The notes beneath the pieces were generated by a model. It searched no databases. It was not told the origin of the DNA and saw nothing but the letters and a program-made list of their open reading frames with translations. Below, piece after piece: positions 36,107 to 46,217 of a stretch of DNA of 64,000 bases. Source of the DNA: Klenkia marina (GTDB taxonomy: Bacteria; Actinomycetota; Actinomycetes; Mycobacteriales; Geodermatophilaceae). Position 1 is the stretch's first letter. Every line of letters begins with the position of its first letter. The stretch is from positions 186,001 through 250,000 of the forward strand of contig NZ_FMUH01000006.1 in assembly GCF_900101025.1 (NCBI RefSeq), read 5' to 3'. The translations under genes and the position numbers were made by a program.

Positions 36107-36822
36107 GAGATCACCCCGCTGCGGATGCCCAGGGCCACCATGTGGGCCCGGTCGCCGGTGCCCAGCTTGCGGGCGATGCGCGCCAGGTGGCTCTTCACCG
36201 TCAGCGCGGACAGGTCCACCACGTCACCGATCTCCTTGTTCGTGTGTCCCTCGGCGACCAGCCGCAGGATGTCGACCTCGCGGGCCGAGAGGGTGGCGGG
36301 GCCGTGGTCGACCGCGCCGCGGAGCAGCCCGACCGCCAGGCTCCCAGCGATGCCGGGGTCGGCGTAGACGTCGCCGCCGGACAGCGCCGCCCGCAGACCC
36401 TCGGTGAGGACGGCGAGCGGTGAGGACTTGAGCAAGTACCCGCGGACCCCTGCCAGGAAGGCGGCGCGGACGACGGCGGGGTCGGTGACCGCGGTCAGCA
36501 CCACGGTGACCGGCCAGCCGTCGGCCTTGAGCACCGGGAGCAGCTCGAGGCCACGGGCCGGGTCGTGCGCGGGCAGGGTGGGGTCGGGGAGGTCGACGTC
36601 GAGCACGCAGAGCGCGCGGGGGCCGGAGACGTGCGCCCGCACGCGGGCCTCCTCGAGCCCGGCGGCCTCCTCGACGTCGCGTGCACCCAGGGCCCGCAGC
36701 CGCGTCCCCAGTGCCTCGCGGACGAGGGGGGCGGTGTCGACGACGAGCGCACTGGCGTCGGGGGGGAGCACGGTCGACTCGCCCCGCCCGTGCACCGACG
36801 TCACCGCTGACCGCTCCCGCAC
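36103..36822 (-). CDS. Orphan LuxR-type response regulator with reduced acidic pocket
   Basis: This 239-residue protein has a receiver domain (about 24-150) and a LuxR helix-turn-helix (LSAREVDILRLVAEGHTNKE, at ~175-235). Asp75 (CVLDVDLPD) is the likely phosphoacceptor, VVLTAVTD the Thr switch and LLKSS the Lys. The usual acidic pair near residue 8 is reduced to one Asp (ALVVDTAPLV), so phosphorylation may be weak. No kinase is adjacent. An in-frame GTG at 36804 would cut six residues. It is inserted between rnd and DUF3000. Confidence 0.86.
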   Translation of the reverse strand: MRERSAVTSVHGRGESTVLPPDASALVVDTAPLVREALGTRLRALGARDVEEAAGLEEARVRAHVSGPRALCVLDVDLPDPTLPAHDPARGLELLPVLKADGWPVTVVLTAVTDPAVVRAAFLAGVRGYLLKSSPLAVLTEGLRAALSGGDVYADPGIAGSLAVGLLRGAVDHGPATLSAREVDILRLVAEGHTNKEIGDVVDLSALTVKSHLARIARKLGTGDRAHMVALGIRSGVIS

Positions 36823-36891
36823 TCGGGCCCCGCAGCGAACCGCCGCGATCGGCCCATCCGACGTTGCTCCGGATGGAGCAACGCACCCACT

Positions 36892-37539
36892 CTAGGAGCC
36901 GGCGCTGCCGGTCGCCCGGCCGTTGCCCACCGAGCCCAGCAGGTGCACGCCCGGCGGCGGGAGCCCCGCGGCGTTGCCGAGGACCTCGAGCCAGGCCGTG
37001 AGGTGCCGGTCGAGGTCGGTGTCGCCCGCGGTCCACGACGCCCGGATCTCGACGTCGACGGAGTGCTCGGGACCGGCGATGTCGCCGTAGCGGGTGGAGG
37101 CGGTGCGGGTGACCGTGCCGCCGAGGGAATGGTGCGCGGCGCCGGCGTCGGCGAGCGCCTCGACCAGCCAGCTCCAGGCGACCTCGGAGAACATGGTGTC
37201 GTCGACCATCGACTCGTCGGTGACCGCCGAGACGTAGCCCACGCAGCGGGTGGTGCCGTCCCAGGCGTCGTGGCCGGCGGGGTCGTGCAGCACGATGAAA
37301 CGGCCGCTGGCCACCTCGACGTCGTCCTCGCCGGGCAGCTCGGCGGGCTCGGCCACCCGGGCCCCGATGGCGTGCGACCACGGCGCCAGTCGCTGGGGCG
37401 CGGGGATGTGCTCCAGGACGACCTCGGCGCGGGCACGGACCGTGGCGAGGGAGTCGAGGGCGGCCTGGAACTCGGCCGGCGGCGGGGGACGTTCGGCGTC
37501 ACCTGCCGGGGCGCGACCAGGCCTGCGCTGCGGATCCAC
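36892..37539 (-). CDS. DUF3000 family protein
   Basis: This 215-residue soluble protein is conserved near hemE in actinobacteria (Rv2680 position); no function is known. It starts after a Pro/Arg-rich patch with FQAALDSLATVRARAEVVLE, has RLAPWSHAIGARVAEP and a beta-rich centre GRFIVLHDPAGHDAWDGTTR, and ends VLGNAAGLPPPGVHLLGSVG. GTG at 37537-37539 follows TACCCT by six bases. It diverges from hemE. Confidence 0.86.
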   Translation of the reverse strand: MDPQRRPGRAPAGDAERPPPPAEFQAALDSLATVRARAEVVLEHIPAPQRLAPWSHAIGARVAEPAELPGEDDVEVASGRFIVLHDPAGHDAWDGTTRCVGYVSAVTDESMVDDTMFSEVAWSWLVEALADAGAAHHSLGGTVTRTASTRYGDIAGPEHSVDVEIRASWTAGDTDLDRHLTAWLEVLGNAAGLPPPGVHLLGSVGNGRATGSAGS

Positions 37540-37545
37540 GTCCGA

Positions 37546-37551
37546 AGGGTA
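37546..37551 (-). promoter_or_regulatory. -10 element TACCCT of the leaderless DUF3000 promoter
   Basis: Minus-strand TACCCT, six bases, then the GTG at 37539. Confidence 0.6.
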
Positions 37552-37690
37552 GGTCGCTGTACCGACACACCGCCTGTGCGACGCGCCAACTACCCCAGCA
37601 CGGAGAGTCACCGAGGCCGGCGTGTCGACCCAGGCGGGTCGACCGGAGCCCGCCGGTGGGTTCCGCCGCCGTCTGGGAGGATGGCTGGTC

Positions 37691-38776
37691 GTGGGTACCC
37701 CAGCGACAGCCGACACCAGCAGCCCGACGCCGCCGGCCGACTCCGACCTCGTCCGTGCCGCCCTCGGGCGGCCGGTCGACCGCACGCCGGTGTGGTTCAT
37801 GCGGCAGGCCGGCCGGTCGCTGCCCGAGTACCGGGCCCTGCGCGCCGGCACCGCGATGCTGCAGGCCTGCCAGGACCCCGACCTGGTCACCGAGATCACC
37901 CTGCAGCCGGTCCGTCGGCACGGGGTCGACGCGGCCATCCTGTTCTCCGACATCGTGCTGCCGCTCGTGGTCGCCGGCGTGGACATCGAGATCAAGCCGG
38001 GGGTGGGTCCGGTCGTCGCCGAGCCGGTGCGCACCGTGGCCGACGTCGACGCCCTGCCCGACCTGCACCCCGACCAGCTCGGCTTCCTGGTGACCGCCGT
38101 GCGCCGGCTGGTCGCCGAGCTCGGCCCGACACCGCTCATCGGGTTCGCCGGGGCGCCGTTCACCCTGGCCACCTACCTCATCGAGGGCGGCCCCTCCAAG
38201 GAGCACGCCCGCACCAAGGCGTTCATGTACGCCGAGCCCGAGGCCTGGCAGCGCCTGCTCACCAAGCTGTCGGTGTCGGCGGCGGTCTTCCTGCGCACCC
38301 AGGTCGACGCCGGGGCCTCCGCCGTCCAGCTGTTCGACTCCTGGGCCGGCGTGCTGTCGGCGACCGACTACGCCGCCCGCGTGCTGCCGCACTCCCGGGC
38401 CGTGCTCGACGGCCTCGGCGACCGGGCCGCCGGCGAGCGCGACGTGCCGCGCATCCACTTCGGGGTGGGCACCGGCGAGCTGCTGCCGCTCATCGGGTCC
38501 GCCGGCGCCGACGTGGTCGGCGTCGACTGGCGGGTCCCCCTCGACGAGGCCGCCCGCCGGGTCGGCCCCGGCTACTCGCTGCAGGGCAACCTCGACCCCG
38601 CCGTCCTGCTGGCCGACCGGGACACCCTGGACGCCGAGGTGCGCCGCGTGGTCGAGCAGGGCCGAGCCGCCCGCGGCCACGTCTTCAACCTGGGCCACGG
38701 GGTGCTCCCCGACACCGACCCGGGGGCGATCACCCACGTCGTCGAGCTGGTGCACGAGCTGACCTCCCGCGCATGA
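37691..38776 (+). CDS. hemE: Uroporphyrinogen decarboxylase
   Basis: This 361-residue enzyme makes coproporphyrinogen III from uroporphyrinogen III. Signature [20 protein letters not shown] lies at residues ~33-52, with FSDIVLP and the Gly-rich [20 protein letters not shown] at 37691 (VGTPATADT) is preferred; an upstream GTG at 37622 would add 23 residues without homology, and GGGAGG lies ~10 bases before 37691. Its stop overlaps the hemY ATG by 4 bases. Confidence 0.94.
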   Translation: MGTPATADTSSPTPPADSDLVRAALGRPVDRTPVWFMRQAGRSLPEYRALRAGTAMLQACQDPDLVTEITLQPVRRHGVDAAILFSDIVLPLVVAGVDIEIKPGVGPVVAEPVRTVADVDALPDLHPDQLGFLVTAVRRLVAELGPTPLIGFAGAPFTLATYLIEGGPSKEHARTKAFMYAEPEAWQRLLTKLSVSAAVFLRTQVDAGASAVQLFDSWAGVLSATDYAARVLPHSRAVLDGLGDRAAGERDVPRIHFGVGTGELLPLIGSAGADVVGVDWRVPLDEAARRVGPGYSLQGNLDPAVLLADRDTLDAEVRRVVEQGRAARGHVFNLGHGVLPDTDPGAITHVVELVHELTSRA

Positions 38777-40143
38777 GCCGCTGCGTCGTGGTGGGGGCCG
38801 GCATCACCGGTCTCACGGCGGCGTACGCCTGGCACCGGGAGCACCCCGGCGACGAGGTCGTCGTCCTGGAGGCCGGCGACCGGGTCGGCGGGAAGCTGGG
38901 TCGGGTGCAGCTGTCCGGCACCTGGTACGACACCGGCGCCGAGGCCGTGCTGGCCCGGGTGCCGCACGCCGTCGACCTCATGGCCGAGCTGGGGCTGACC
39001 CAGCTGGCCCCGCGCACGACGTCGGCCTCGGTCGTGCTGCCCTCGGGCCGGCACCCGTTGCCCGCCGGGACGCTGCTGGGCGTCCCCACCTCCGCCGACG
39101 GCCTGGACGGCCTGCTGTCGCCGGACGGGGTGGAGCGGGTCCGGGCCGAGGCGTCGCTGCCGCCGCTGCGGTTCACCACCGACCGCACGGTCGGCGACCT
39201 GCTGCGCGAGCGGCTGGGCGACGAGGTCGTCGACCGGCTGGTCGAGCCCCTGCTCGGCGGGGTCTACGCCGGCCAGGCCGACCGGTTGTCGGTCACCGCG
39301 ACGATGCCCGCCCTGGCCGCGCAGCTGCCGCACCACGGCACGGTCCTGGCCGCCGCGGCCGCCGCCCGGGACGCCGGGGCGCGCAGCCGCGAGGCCGCCG
39401 CCGGCACCCCCGACGGTCCGGTGTTCGTGACCCTGCCCGGGGGCGTGGGCTCGCTGCCCGACACCCTGGCCGCCGCGCTCCCGCCCGGCTCGGTCCGGCT
39501 GCGCACCCCGGCGCACACGCTGTCCCGCACGGCGGGCGGCCTCGAGCTCACCGTCGGGGCCGGGCACGAGCCGCTCACCGCCGACGCCGTCGTCCTGACC
39601 GCCCCGGCGGGGAAGGCCGCCCGGTTGCTGGCCGAGGTCGCCCCGGGCGCCGTCGAGCCCCTGCAGGGCATCCCGTACGCCTCGATGGCGGTCGTCGCGA
39701 TGGCCTTCCGCGGCCAGCCGCTCGCACCGGGGTCCGGGCTGCTCGTGCCGCCGGTGACCGGCCGGCTGGTCAAGGGCGTCACGATCTCGTCGCAGAAGTG
39801 GCCGCACCTGGACGGCGACGGCCTGCTGCGGGTGCGCTCGTCGGTGGGCCGGTACCTCGAGGAGGACCAGCTGCAGCGCCCGGACGACGAGCTGGTGGCC
39901 GCGGTGGTGGCCGACGTCGTCGACCTGCTGGCGCTCACCGACCCCGAGCCGGTCGAGACCCGCCTGGTGCGCTGGGGTGGTGGGCTGCCGCAGTACCTGG
40001 TCGGCCACGTCGAGCGGGTGGCCGCCGTCCGGGCCGCCGTCGCCGAGGTCCCCGGACTCGTCGTCGCGGGTGCGGCCTACGACGGCGTCGGGGTGCCGGC
40101 CTGCATCGCGAGTGCCCGTCGGGCCGTGGCCACCCTCACCTGA
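38773..40143 (+). CDS. hemY: Coproporphyrinogen/protoporphyrinogen oxidase (FAD)
   Basis: This 456-residue flavoprotein has GxGxxG motif [19 protein letters not shown] at residues 5-23, ribose-binding EAGDRVGGK, substrate-side [12 protein letters not shown] and C-terminal FAD contact [20 protein letters not shown]. In actinobacteria with HemQ it converts coproporphyrinogen III to coproporphyrin III (CgoX), not protoporphyrin. It sits between hemE and hemQ in one operon. Confidence 0.93.
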   Translation: MSRCVVVGAGITGLTAAYAWHREHPGDEVVVLEAGDRVGGKLGRVQLSGTWYDTGAEAVLARVPHAVDLMAELGLTQLAPRTTSASVVLPSGRHPLPAGTLLGVPTSADGLDGLLSPDGVERVRAEASLPPLRFTTDRTVGDLLRERLGDEVVDRLVEPLLGGVYAGQADRLSVTATMPALAAQLPHHGTVLAAAAAARDAGARSREAAAGTPDGPVFVTLPGGVGSLPDTLAAALPPGSVRLRTPAHTLSRTAGGLELTVGAGHEPLTADAVVLTAPAGKAARLLAEVAPGAVEPLQGIPYASMAVVAMAFRGQPLAPGSGLLVPPVTGRLVKGVTISSQKWPHLDGDGLLRVRSSVGRYLEEDQLQRPDDELVAAVVADVVDLLALTDPEPVETRLVRWGGGLPQYLVGHVERVAAVRAAVAEVPGLVVAGAAYDGVGVPACIASARRAVATLT

Positions 40144-40175
40144 CCGGCCGCGCGCCACGGGGGAGAATGGCGGGC

Positions 40176-40892
40176 ATGACCGACCAGCCCGAGCAGAAGA
40201 GCACCGGCAAGCGGGCCAACGAGCTCAACGCCACCATCCGCTACACGATGTGGTCGGTGTTCCGGCTCGCCCGCCCCTTCGGCGACGAGCCCCGCCAGCA
40301 GGCCGCCGACGAGCTCGGCTCGTTGGTCGACGAGCTGGCCGGCAGGGACGTCGTCGTCCGCGGGCTCTACGACGTCGCGGGCCTGCGGGCCGACGCCGAC
40401 CTCATGGTCTGGTGGCACGCCGAGACCCCCGAGGCGCTGCAGGAGGCCTACACCCGGCTGCGCCGCACCGCCCTCGGCCAGCGGCTGGAGCCCGTGTGGT
40501 CGCAGATGGCCCTGCACCGCCCGGCAGAGTTCAACCGCTCGCACATCCCGGCGTTCCTGGCCGACGAGGAGCCGCGCGCCTACGTGTGCGTCTACCCGTT
40601 CGTGCGCTCCTACGAGTGGTACCTGCTGCCCGACGAGGAGCGCCGCGACATGCTCAAGGAGCACGGCATGCAGGCCCGGCCCTACCCCGACGTCCGGGCC
40701 AACACCGTGGCCTCGTTCGGGCTGGGCGACTACGAGTGGATGCTCGCCTTCGAGGCCGACGAGCTGCACCGCATCGTCGACCTCATGCGTGACCTGCGCG
40801 CCTCGCGGGCCCGGCGCCACGTGCGCGAGGAGATCCCGTTCTACACCGGCGCCCGCCGGTCGGCCTCGGAGCTGGTGGCCGGCCTGGCCTGA
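40176..40892 (+). CDS. hemQ: Coproheme decarboxylase HemQ/ChdC (chlorite dismutase family)
   Basis: This 238-residue protein begins with a Lys-rich start ([20 protein letters not shown]) and carries [20 protein letters not shown] with conserved Tyr-Glu-Trp, the mark of HemQ in Actinobacteria. It oxidatively decarboxylates coproheme to haem b with peroxide. ATG at 40176 has GGGAGA nine bases upstream; a GAGAAT hexamer seven bases before the ATG could allow a leaderless form. Ferrochelatase is not in the window. Confidence 0.93.
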   Translation: MTDQPEQKSTGKRANELNATIRYTMWSVFRLARPFGDEPRQQAADELGSLVDELAGRDVVVRGLYDVAGLRADADLMVWWHAETPEALQEAYTRLRRTALGQRLEPVWSQMALHRPAEFNRSHIPAFLADEEPRAYVCVYPFVRSYEWYLLPDEERRDMLKEHGMQARPYPDVRANTVASFGLGDYEWMLAFEADELHRIVDLMRDLRASRARRHVREEIPFYTGARRSASELVAGLA

Positions 40893-40900
40893 GGTCCGGC

Positions 40901-41221
40901 CTAGCGCCCGACGCGGTCGGGGTGGTCGGCCGCGCCCCGGTGCCGGCCCACGACCAGCCGGTCCAGCAGCCGGCAGGTGCCCCAACCCACCAGCAGCGGC
41001 ACTGCGACGCACAGCACCAGGCCGACGGAGCAGATGACCACCGCTCCCCAGTCGGTCGGGCCCGGCTCGCCCGTGCCGAGGTCGGTGCCCGAGAAGCCGG
41101 CCATGAGGCCGATGAGCATCCAGGGCCCGACGGCGAGCGCGGGCAGCGCGGTCACCCCGCCGGCGAGCACCCCCAGGACGACGGCCGGGCCGGGACGACG
41201 GCGTGCAGGATCGCTGGACAT
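40901..41221 (-). CDS. Small hypothetical membrane protein
   Basis: This 106-residue protein has about three membrane helices (VVLGVLAGGVTALPALAVG, PWMLIGLMAGFSG, VVICSVGLVLCVAVPLLVGW) with a basic start and a polar C-terminus (GRHRGAADHPDRVGR). I do not recognise a family. The strong terminator at 41248-41283 lies 27 bases upstream of its start, so it must be transcribed from a promoter in or near that hairpin, or by read-through. Confidence 0.6.
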   Translation of the reverse strand: MSSDPARRRPGPAVVLGVLAGGVTALPALAVGPWMLIGLMAGFSGTDLGTGEPGPTDWGAVVICSVGLVLCVAVPLLVGWGTCRLLDRLVVGRHRGAADHPDRVGR

Positions 41222-41247
41222 GGGTCACAGGATGCGCGACCCGTGGA

Positions 41248-41283
41248 CGGGCGCACCTGAGCAGGACTGCTCAGGTGCGCCCG
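41248..41283 (-). terminator. 16-bp perfect stem-loop directly after msrB
   Basis: Perfect stem CGGGCGCACCTGAGCA with a 4-base loop, 10 bases after the msrB stop. It is the most stable simple hairpin in the window. No T-tract. Confidence 0.75.
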
Positions 41284-41293
41284 GGGATGCGGC

Positions 41294-41716
41294 TCAGCCC
41301 TCGGCAGGGGCCAGGGTGATGGAGACCGAGTTGATGCAGTACCGGTCACCGGTGGGGGTCTGCGGGGCGTCGTCGAAGACGTGGCCCAGGTGGCTGTGGC
41401 AGCTGCCGCACAGCACCTCCGTGCGCACCATGCCCAGCGACCGGTCGCTCTTCAGCACCACGTTGTCCGCGCTCGTCGGCTCGTAGAACGACGGCCAGCC
41501 GCAGTGCGAGTCGAACTTGGTCTCCGACCGGAACAGCTCGGCCCCGCAGGCCCGGCAGTGGTAGACGCCGACGGTCTTCGTGTCCGTGTACTCACCGATC
41601 CAGGGCCGCTCGGTGCCGGCCTGCCGGAGCACCGCGTACTCCTCGGGGGTGAGCTGGGCGCGCCACTCCTCGTCGGTCTTCACGACGCTGGGCTGCCGGT
41701 CCACGTGCTGGGTCAT
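41294..41716 (-). CDS. msrB: Peptide-methionine (R)-S-oxide reductase
   Basis: This 140-residue enzyme reduces methionine-R-sulfoxide in proteins. Two zinc CxxC pairs (CRAC, CGSC) are present; [13 protein letters not shown] and [14 protein letters not shown] surround the active site, and the catalytic Cys is in [10 protein letters not shown]. Length is normal. ATG at 41714-41716 follows TATCGT by seven bases. M. tuberculosis has msrB at the same place (Rv2674). Confidence 0.95.
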   Translation of the reverse strand: MTQHVDRQPSVVKTDEEWRAQLTPEEYAVLRQAGTERPWIGEYTDTKTVGVYHCRACGAELFRSETKFDSHCGWPSFYEPTSADNVVLKSDRSLGMVRTEVLCGSCHSHLGHVFDDAPQTPTGDRYCINSVSITLAPAEG

Positions 41717-41723
41717 GCACCCG

Positions 41724-41729
41724 ACGATA
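41724..41729 (-). promoter_or_regulatory. -10 element TATCGT of the leaderless msrB promoter
   Basis: Minus-strand TATCGT ends seven bases before the msrB ATG. A nuclease terminator stem overlaps it, since both lie in 41717-41787. Confidence 0.5.
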
Positions 41730-41731
41730 CG

Positions 41732-41777
41732 ACCGGCCCGCCACCCCGCACGCCGGAGCGCGGGGTGACGGGCCGGT
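41732..41777 (-). terminator. Stem-loop after the secreted nuclease
   Basis: Eighteen-position stem with one mismatch (ACCGGCCCG at one end, CGGGCCGGT at the other) and a ten-base loop, 11 bases after the nuclease stop. Confidence 0.72.
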
Positions 41778-41787
41778 GCGGGGTGGC

Positions 41788-44460
41788 TCAGCCGAACAGG
41801 CGGAGGAACCGGTCGACCAGCTCCTGGAAGAACGACCGCAGCGTGATCGTGGTGGTCGCGGTCTCGCCGGAGCCCCCGGTCAGGACGACCGGCTGCTCGC
41901 CCGCGCCCAGGACCACCGGCACCCGCGGCCGCAGCACGACCTGCCCGGCGTCGTCCGCCGTCCCCGACCCGGACGGGCGGCCGGCGACGGTGACCGTGAC
42001 CCGCTCACCGGGGGCGAAGCCCGTGCCCGTGACGGTGACGCGGTCGCCGCGGAACGGCCGGGTCTCGTCGACGGCAGCCGTGGCCGGCTGGTCGACCGGT
42101 GCCAGCGAGACGCCGAGCACGGTCGGGTTGTGGTCGCTGGCCCGGTAGGGGTCCGGGGCGAAGAACGGGCCGTAGCCGTCGTACTGGTAGGCGTAGGACT
42201 CGACCGCGTTGGTCTGCCACACCGTCAGCCCGGTCAGCCGCTGCGCCATCGACGGCGAGGCGAACACGTGGTCCAGCGACCCGGACCCGCCGTCGAAGAC
42301 GTAGCTGTACTGGTCGGGGGCCAGCACCGGGCCCATGTCCTGGTAACCGGCGGCGCGGACGACGTCCAGCGGGTCCTCGTAGCGGTAGCTGTTGAAGTCA
42401 CCGGTGAGCAGGACGTCGGGGTCGCCGGTGCTGGCCTCCAGCTGCTGGGCGAAGGCCACCAGTGCGGTGGCCTGCTCGACCCGGTCGGCGTTCGAGGCGC
42501 CCTGGCCGTCGCCGGTGTCGGTGTTGCCGGCGCCGCTGCCCGAGCCCTTGGACTTGAAGTGGTTGGCGACCACGGTGAACACCTCGCCCCGTGCGGCGAA
42601 GGTCTGCGCGATCGGGCTGCGGGCGTTGTCGAAGGCGGTCAGGTCGGCCGGCACCTGCGGGTCGCCGACCGCGGTCACCGCGTCGGTGCGGTAGACGATC
42701 GCGTTGGTGATCACGTCGGTGTCCTCGTGGGCCCGCACGAACTCCCAGTCCTGCCCGTCGGCTGCCTCGATCGCGGCGACCAGGGTCTCGACCGCCCGGT
42801 AGGGGGTGGCCGGGGTGGTCACCGCGGAGTTCTCGATCTCGTGCAGGGTGATGACGTCGGCGTCCAGGGCGGTGATCCCGGCGACGATCTTGGCCTGCTG
42901 GCGGGCGAGCTCCTCGGCGTTCCCCGCCCCGCGGGACTGGCCGCCGAACGTGACGAAGTAGTTGAGCACGTTGTAGTCGGCGATGCGCAGGTCGCCGCCC
43001 ACCGGCGCGGGGGCATCGGTGCGCGGGTTCGTGGCGGTGAAGGTGGTGCCGTCGGCTGTGCCGTCGGCGGGCTGCAGCCGGTACGCGTCGAAGCCGTACC
43101 CCAGCACCGAGGGCTGCAGGGCGGCCACGGTGTCACCGACCCGCACCGGGTCGGTGGCGGTCAGGTACGGCGGGGCCGCGCCGCTGGTGGACAGGTTCGC
43201 GCTGACGGCGTCGTCGACCGTGATCGACCGCTGCGCGTTCTCCGCCGCCACGGCGCGGGCGGCGTCCCCGGGCTCGACGGCCTCGGTGGGGGAGAGCAAC
43301 CGGCCGCCGGAGGACACCTGCAGCTCGCCGAAGGTGTTCAGGGCGTAGACCTCGGTGACGGTGAGGTCGGCGGGGAGGGTGACGAGCATGCCCTCGAGCG
43401 CCTCGCGCTGCTCGGTGGTCGAGGGCAGCGGCAGTTCGGCGGGCTCGGGCAGCGCTCCGGTGCCGCAGACCGTGAAGGCGGGGGAGGTCAGCTGGGTGGC
43501 GGTGCCGGGCAGCTCGTCCCTCGCTGCCTTGTACTCAGCGACGGTGCCGGTCACGGTGACGACGTCGCCCAGGGCCACGTCGCGCCCGCCCGGTGCGTAG
43601 ACGAACACGCCGTCGGAGGTGGCGGGGTCGCCGTCCCCGGCGTCCTGCACGTGGAAGCCGCCCAGGCCGCCGGCCTGCAGGTCGCCGACCACCGTGCCGC
43701 GCACGGTGACCCGGGTGCCGGCGACGGGGCTGGTGGCGCCGTTGCCCTGCACCGACCCGATGGTCTGCGCAGGCGCGGTGCACGCCGGCCCCGCCGGCTC
43801 GGGCTCGGGCTCCGGCTCGGGCTCGGGGGTCGTGCCCCCGGAGCCGGTCGGGGTGGGGGCCCCGACCGAGAAGTCGGCCGCGTTGGAGTCGGTGTCCGGC
43901 CCGGCGCCGCGGGAGGCCGACGTCGTCGAGCTCAGCGTGCCCGTGGGTGCGGACTCGCGAACGGCGGCGTTGCCGTAGCCGAGCAGGTCGCGCACCCTGC
44001 CGTCGGCGGCGCAGTCGGCAGCGGTGAGGCAGGTCAGCGGGGCCGTGCCCTGGACCACCGCGACCGTCCCCGAGGCGGCGGCCATCGCGGTCGTGCCCGT
44101 GGCGTCGGCGGTGGGGAGGGGGGTGGTCCCCCCGGTGCCGGCCGCCTGCTGCACGAGGTAGTTGCCGCCCGGGGCGATGCTGCCGGTCAGTGCGGTGACC
44201 TGCCAGCGGCTGGTCGCCGTCGGCGAGGCGGACAGGTACTGCACCGACCAGGTCGACAGGTCGACCGCCGTCGGGCCGTCGTTGCGCAGTTCGACGAAGT
44301 CGTTGGTCAGGGTGGCGCCGCTGTTGCCGCCACCTCCGTAGGCCTCGCCGACGACGACGTCGGGGGACACGGCGGCGGCCGGGGCGGCCGTGGCCAGCCC
44401 GGAGGCCACCAGGGCGGTGACGGCGACGCCGAGGACCGGCGCCCTTCTGCTCGTGGACAC
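41788..44460 (-). CDS. Secreted ExeM/NucH-family endonuclease
   Basis: This 890-residue protein starts with a signal peptide (1-31, cleavage near [10 protein letters not shown]), followed by a lamin-tail-like domain (about 33-200, ending in a Thr/Pro region), an acidic [10 protein letters not shown] linker (~210-225), an OB-fold/YhcR-type domain (~225-335), and an endonuclease/exonuclease/phosphatase domain (~485-785) with [12 protein letters not shown] and [10 protein letters not shown]. It ends in an Ig-like domain. ExeM-type nucleases degrade extracellular DNA for phosphate or biofilm turnover. GTG at 44458-44460 has GAGGAG upstream. Confidence 0.92.
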   Translation of the reverse strand: MSTSRRAPVLGVAVTALVASGLATAAPAAAVSPDVVVGEAYGGGGNSGATLTNDFVELRNDGPTAVDLSTWSVQYLSASPTATSRWQVTALTGSIAPGGNYLVQQAAGTGGTTPLPTADATGTTAMAAASGTVAVVQGTAPLTCLTAADCAADGRVRDLLGYGNAAVRESAPTGTLSSTTSASRGAGPDTDSNAADFSVGAPTPTGSGGTTPEPEPEPEPEPAGPACTAPAQTIGSVQGNGATSPVAGTRVTVRGTVVGDLQAGGLGGFHVQDAGDGDPATSDGVFVYAPGGRDVALGDVVTVTGTVAEYKAARDELPGTATQLTSPAFTVCGTGALPEPAELPLPSTTEQREALEGMLVTLPADLTVTEVYALNTFGELQVSSGGRLLSPTEAVEPGDAARAVAAENAQRSITVDDAVSANLSTSGAAPPYLTATDPVRVGDTVAALQPSVLGYGFDAYRLQPADGTADGTTFTATNPRTDAPAPVGGDLRIADYNVLNYFVTFGGQSRGAGNAEELARQQAKIVAGITALDADVITLHEIENSAVTTPATPYRAVETLVAAIEAADGQDWEFVRAHEDTDVITNAIVYRTDAVTAVGDPQVPADLTAFDNARSPIAQTFAARGEVFTVVANHFKSKGSGSGAGNTDTGDGQGASNADRVEQATALVAFAQQLEASTGDPDVLLTGDFNSYRYEDPLDVVRAAGYQDMGPVLAPDQYSYVFDGGSGSLDHVFASPSMAQRLTGLTVWQTNAVESYAYQYDGYGPFFAPDPYRASDHNPTVLGVSLAPVDQPATAAVDETRPFRGDRVTVTGTGFAPGERVTVTVAGRPSGSGTADDAGQVVLRPRVPVVLGAGEQPVVLTGGSGETATTTITLRSFFQELVDRFLRLFG

Positions 44461-44601
44461 GGTTCTCCTCGCAGCTGGCCGGTGGGCCGTGGCAGGTCGG
44501 GGGTCCGCTCGATCCTGTCAGCGGGCTGTGCGCAGGTCCATGAACAACAGGTGACGACTTTTCGCACCGCTCATGAGCCCAGCTCAGGACCGGGCACCGC
44601 G

Positions 44602-44607
44602 TAGCGT
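44602..44607 (+). promoter_or_regulatory. -10 element TAGCGT of the leaderless promoter at 44614
   Basis: TAGCGT, six bases, then GTG at 44614. Confidence 0.6.
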
Positions 44608-44613
44608 GGCCCG

Positions 44614-45066
44614 GTGCCCGAGCTGCTGCCCGATTCCTGGTTCACCCGCGACCTGCCCGTGCTGCGGGCGATCGCCCGGCTGGTCGACAGCCCCGAGCAC
44701 GGGGGTGCGCCGTACCTGGGCCAGGTCGTCCCGGCCAGCGGGCTGCCCCGGCCGCAGGTGGTCGCCGCCGTGCGGGGCCTGGTCGACACCGGCTACGTGG
44801 CGGCGCTGACCAACGTGGCCGGCGACGTCGTCCGGATCACGGGCATCTCCGGCGAGGCCCGCCGGCTGACCGGCCTCTGGCCCACGCCGCAGTCGGAGTG
44901 GGAGCGGCTGGGCGAGCAGCTGGCCACCCGGGCGGCGAACGCGCCCACCGACGTCGAGCGGGCCCGCTGGCAGGCCCTCGCCGACGCCGCGACCGCGGTG
45001 GGCGAGCACGACGGCGCCCTGCTCATGAGCGCCCTCATCGGCGGCTACGTCCCCCGGGCGCACTGA
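44614..45066 (+). CDS. Winged-helix-like hypothetical protein
   Basis: This 150-residue protein has a likely winged-helix part (LPVLRAIARLVDSPEHGGAP, VVPASGLPRPQVVAAVRGLV, DTGYVAALTN) followed by a helical tail (QSEWERLGEQLATRAANAPT). Similar small proteins are common in actinobacteria. No ligand domain is seen, so a regulator role is inference. It ends at a strong terminator shared with cspA. Confidence 0.75.
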   Translation: MPELLPDSWFTRDLPVLRAIARLVDSPEHGGAPYLGQVVPASGLPRPQVVAAVRGLVDTGYVAALTNVAGDVVRITGISGEARRLTGLWPTPQSEWERLGEQLATRAANAPTDVERARWQALADAATAVGEHDGALLMSALIGGYVPRAH

Positions 45067-45075
45067 GGCCGGACG

Positions 45076-45115
45076 CAGCAGCGCCCCCCGACCCGGAGGT
45101 CGAGGGGCGCTGCTG
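45076..45115. terminator. Bidirectional terminator between winged-helix gene and cspA
   Basis: A 17-bp stem with one mismatch and a 4-base loop (CGGA), in the 87-base gap between convergent stops. Confidence 0.78.
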
Positions 45116-45153
45116 GTGGTTCAGGTGGCTGAGGTCAGCCCCCGGTCAGGAGA

Positions 45154-45357
45154 TCAGACCGGGTTGACGTTCGCAGCCTGCGGGCCCTTCTGGCCCTGCT
45201 CGACGTCGAACGAGATGCGCTGACCCTCGTCGAGCGAGCGGTACCCGCTGGTCTGGATCGCCGAGTAGTGGACGAAGACGTCCGGGCCGCCGCCGTCAGG
45301 GGTGGCGAAGCCGAACCCCTTCTCCGCGTTGAACCACTTCACAGTTCCTTCGGGCAT
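45154..45357 (-). CDS. cspA: Cold-shock domain protein CspA-like
   Basis: This 67-residue cold-shock RNA chaperone has RNP1 [10 protein letters not shown] and RNP2 VFVHYSAIQ, with normal length. ATG at 45355-45357 has AAGGAG. The ~80-base upstream leader (to 45440) is longer than for most genes here and may be regulatory, as with other csp 5' leaders; I could not define a fold. Confidence 0.95.
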   Translation of the reverse strand: MPEGTVKWFNAEKGFGFATPDGGGPDVFVHYSAIQTSGYRSLDEGQRISFDVEQGQKGPQAANVNPV

Positions 45358-45483
45358 TGCTCGCTCCTTGCTGAGGTCGTGCGTCGGGGTCCTGCCACTT
45401 ACAGAGCCTTCCCGACGACACGAGCCTAACCACACGTGTCCAGCCCCGTCTGCACCGCACCCCCCACCGGGGTGTCCGGCGCG

Positions 45484-46143
45484 TCATCGGGCGGCCACCG
45501 CCACCGCCACCAGCCCGAGCACGTTGGTGGCCAGGTGCGCCGCCACGGGGGCCAGCAGGCTGCCGCTGCGCAGCCGCAACCAGGCGAACAGCGCACCCGC
45601 CACCGCCGTGGCCACGACCGTCCCGAGGACGGCCAGCGTCGTCGCCGGCGCACCGTCGACTGCGTCGGGGGTGCGGGCGGTGGACACGTGCCACAGACCG
45701 AACACGACCGAGCACCAGACCACCGCCCAGCGCACCGGCAGCCGGCGCAGCGCCATCCCGAGCAGCACGCCGCGGAAGGCCAGCTCCTCGGCCAGCACGG
45801 TGCCCAGCGGGATGAACACCAGCAGCCGCAGCAGCAGCTCGGCGGTGGTCCCGAGCTCGGCTGCGGCGTCGAGCAGCGCGTGCACCGGGGGCACGGCGAG
45901 CGCCACGAGGTAGCCGGTACCGACCACGGCCAGCACGAGGCCACCCCACCGCAGGCCCGGTCGGACGTGCCCGCGGGCCAGGCCGAGCTCGGCGCGGGGG
46001 AGCCGGGTCAGCGCCAGCAGCGCCGCCACCGCGAGGAGGTTGGCCGCCGTGCGCGCGCCGGGCCCCTCGGGCAGCAGCGGCACGACGAGCACACCCCACA
46101 GCAGCAGGGCGCCCGAGACGACGGTCAGGGGCAGGAACCGCAC
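45484..46143 (-). CDS. CPBP-family intramembrane glutamic protease
   Basis: This 219-residue protein has about eight membrane helices and the Abi/CPBP motifs: EELAFRG (Glu119-Glu120 and Arg124), FGLWHVS, and HLATN near the end. The family includes CAAX-processing and bacteriocin self-immunity proteases. No peptide substrate gene is adjacent. GTG at 46141-46143 opens the frame. Confidence 0.88.
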   Translation of the reverse strand: MRFLPLTVVSGALLLWGVLVVPLLPEGPGARTAANLLAVAALLALTRLPRAELGLARGHVRPGLRWGGLVLAVVGTGYLVALAVPPVHALLDAAAELGTTAELLLRLLVFIPLGTVLAEELAFRGVLLGMALRRLPVRWAVVWCSVVFGLWHVSTARTPDAVDGAPATTLAVLGTVVATAVAGALFAWLRLRSGSLLAPVAAHLATNVLGLVAVAVAAR

Positions 46144-46174
46144 GCCCGGAGTCTGCCCGGCCGCTCAGCGCACG

Positions 46175-46196
46175 GGCTCCGGGTGCCCGAGGAGCC
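46175..46196 (-). terminator. Small stem-loop after the LigD-polymerase gene
   Basis: GGCTCC and GGAGCC pair around a ten-base loop, 22 bases after the stop. Confidence 0.4.
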
Positions 46197-46217
46197 GCGG
46201 CTGGGTGGCTGCGGGCC

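Noticed and set aside
36943-40143. A 1066-codon plus-strand frame joined to hemY
   Set aside because: Only the part from the ATG at 38773 is the oxidase; the preceding part overlaps hemE in another frame and is shadow.
42005-44604. Long plus-strand frames opposite the nuclease
   Set aside because: Composition (GGQ, VGR, HRG repeats) and lack of ribosome sites mark them as shadows of the nuclease gene.
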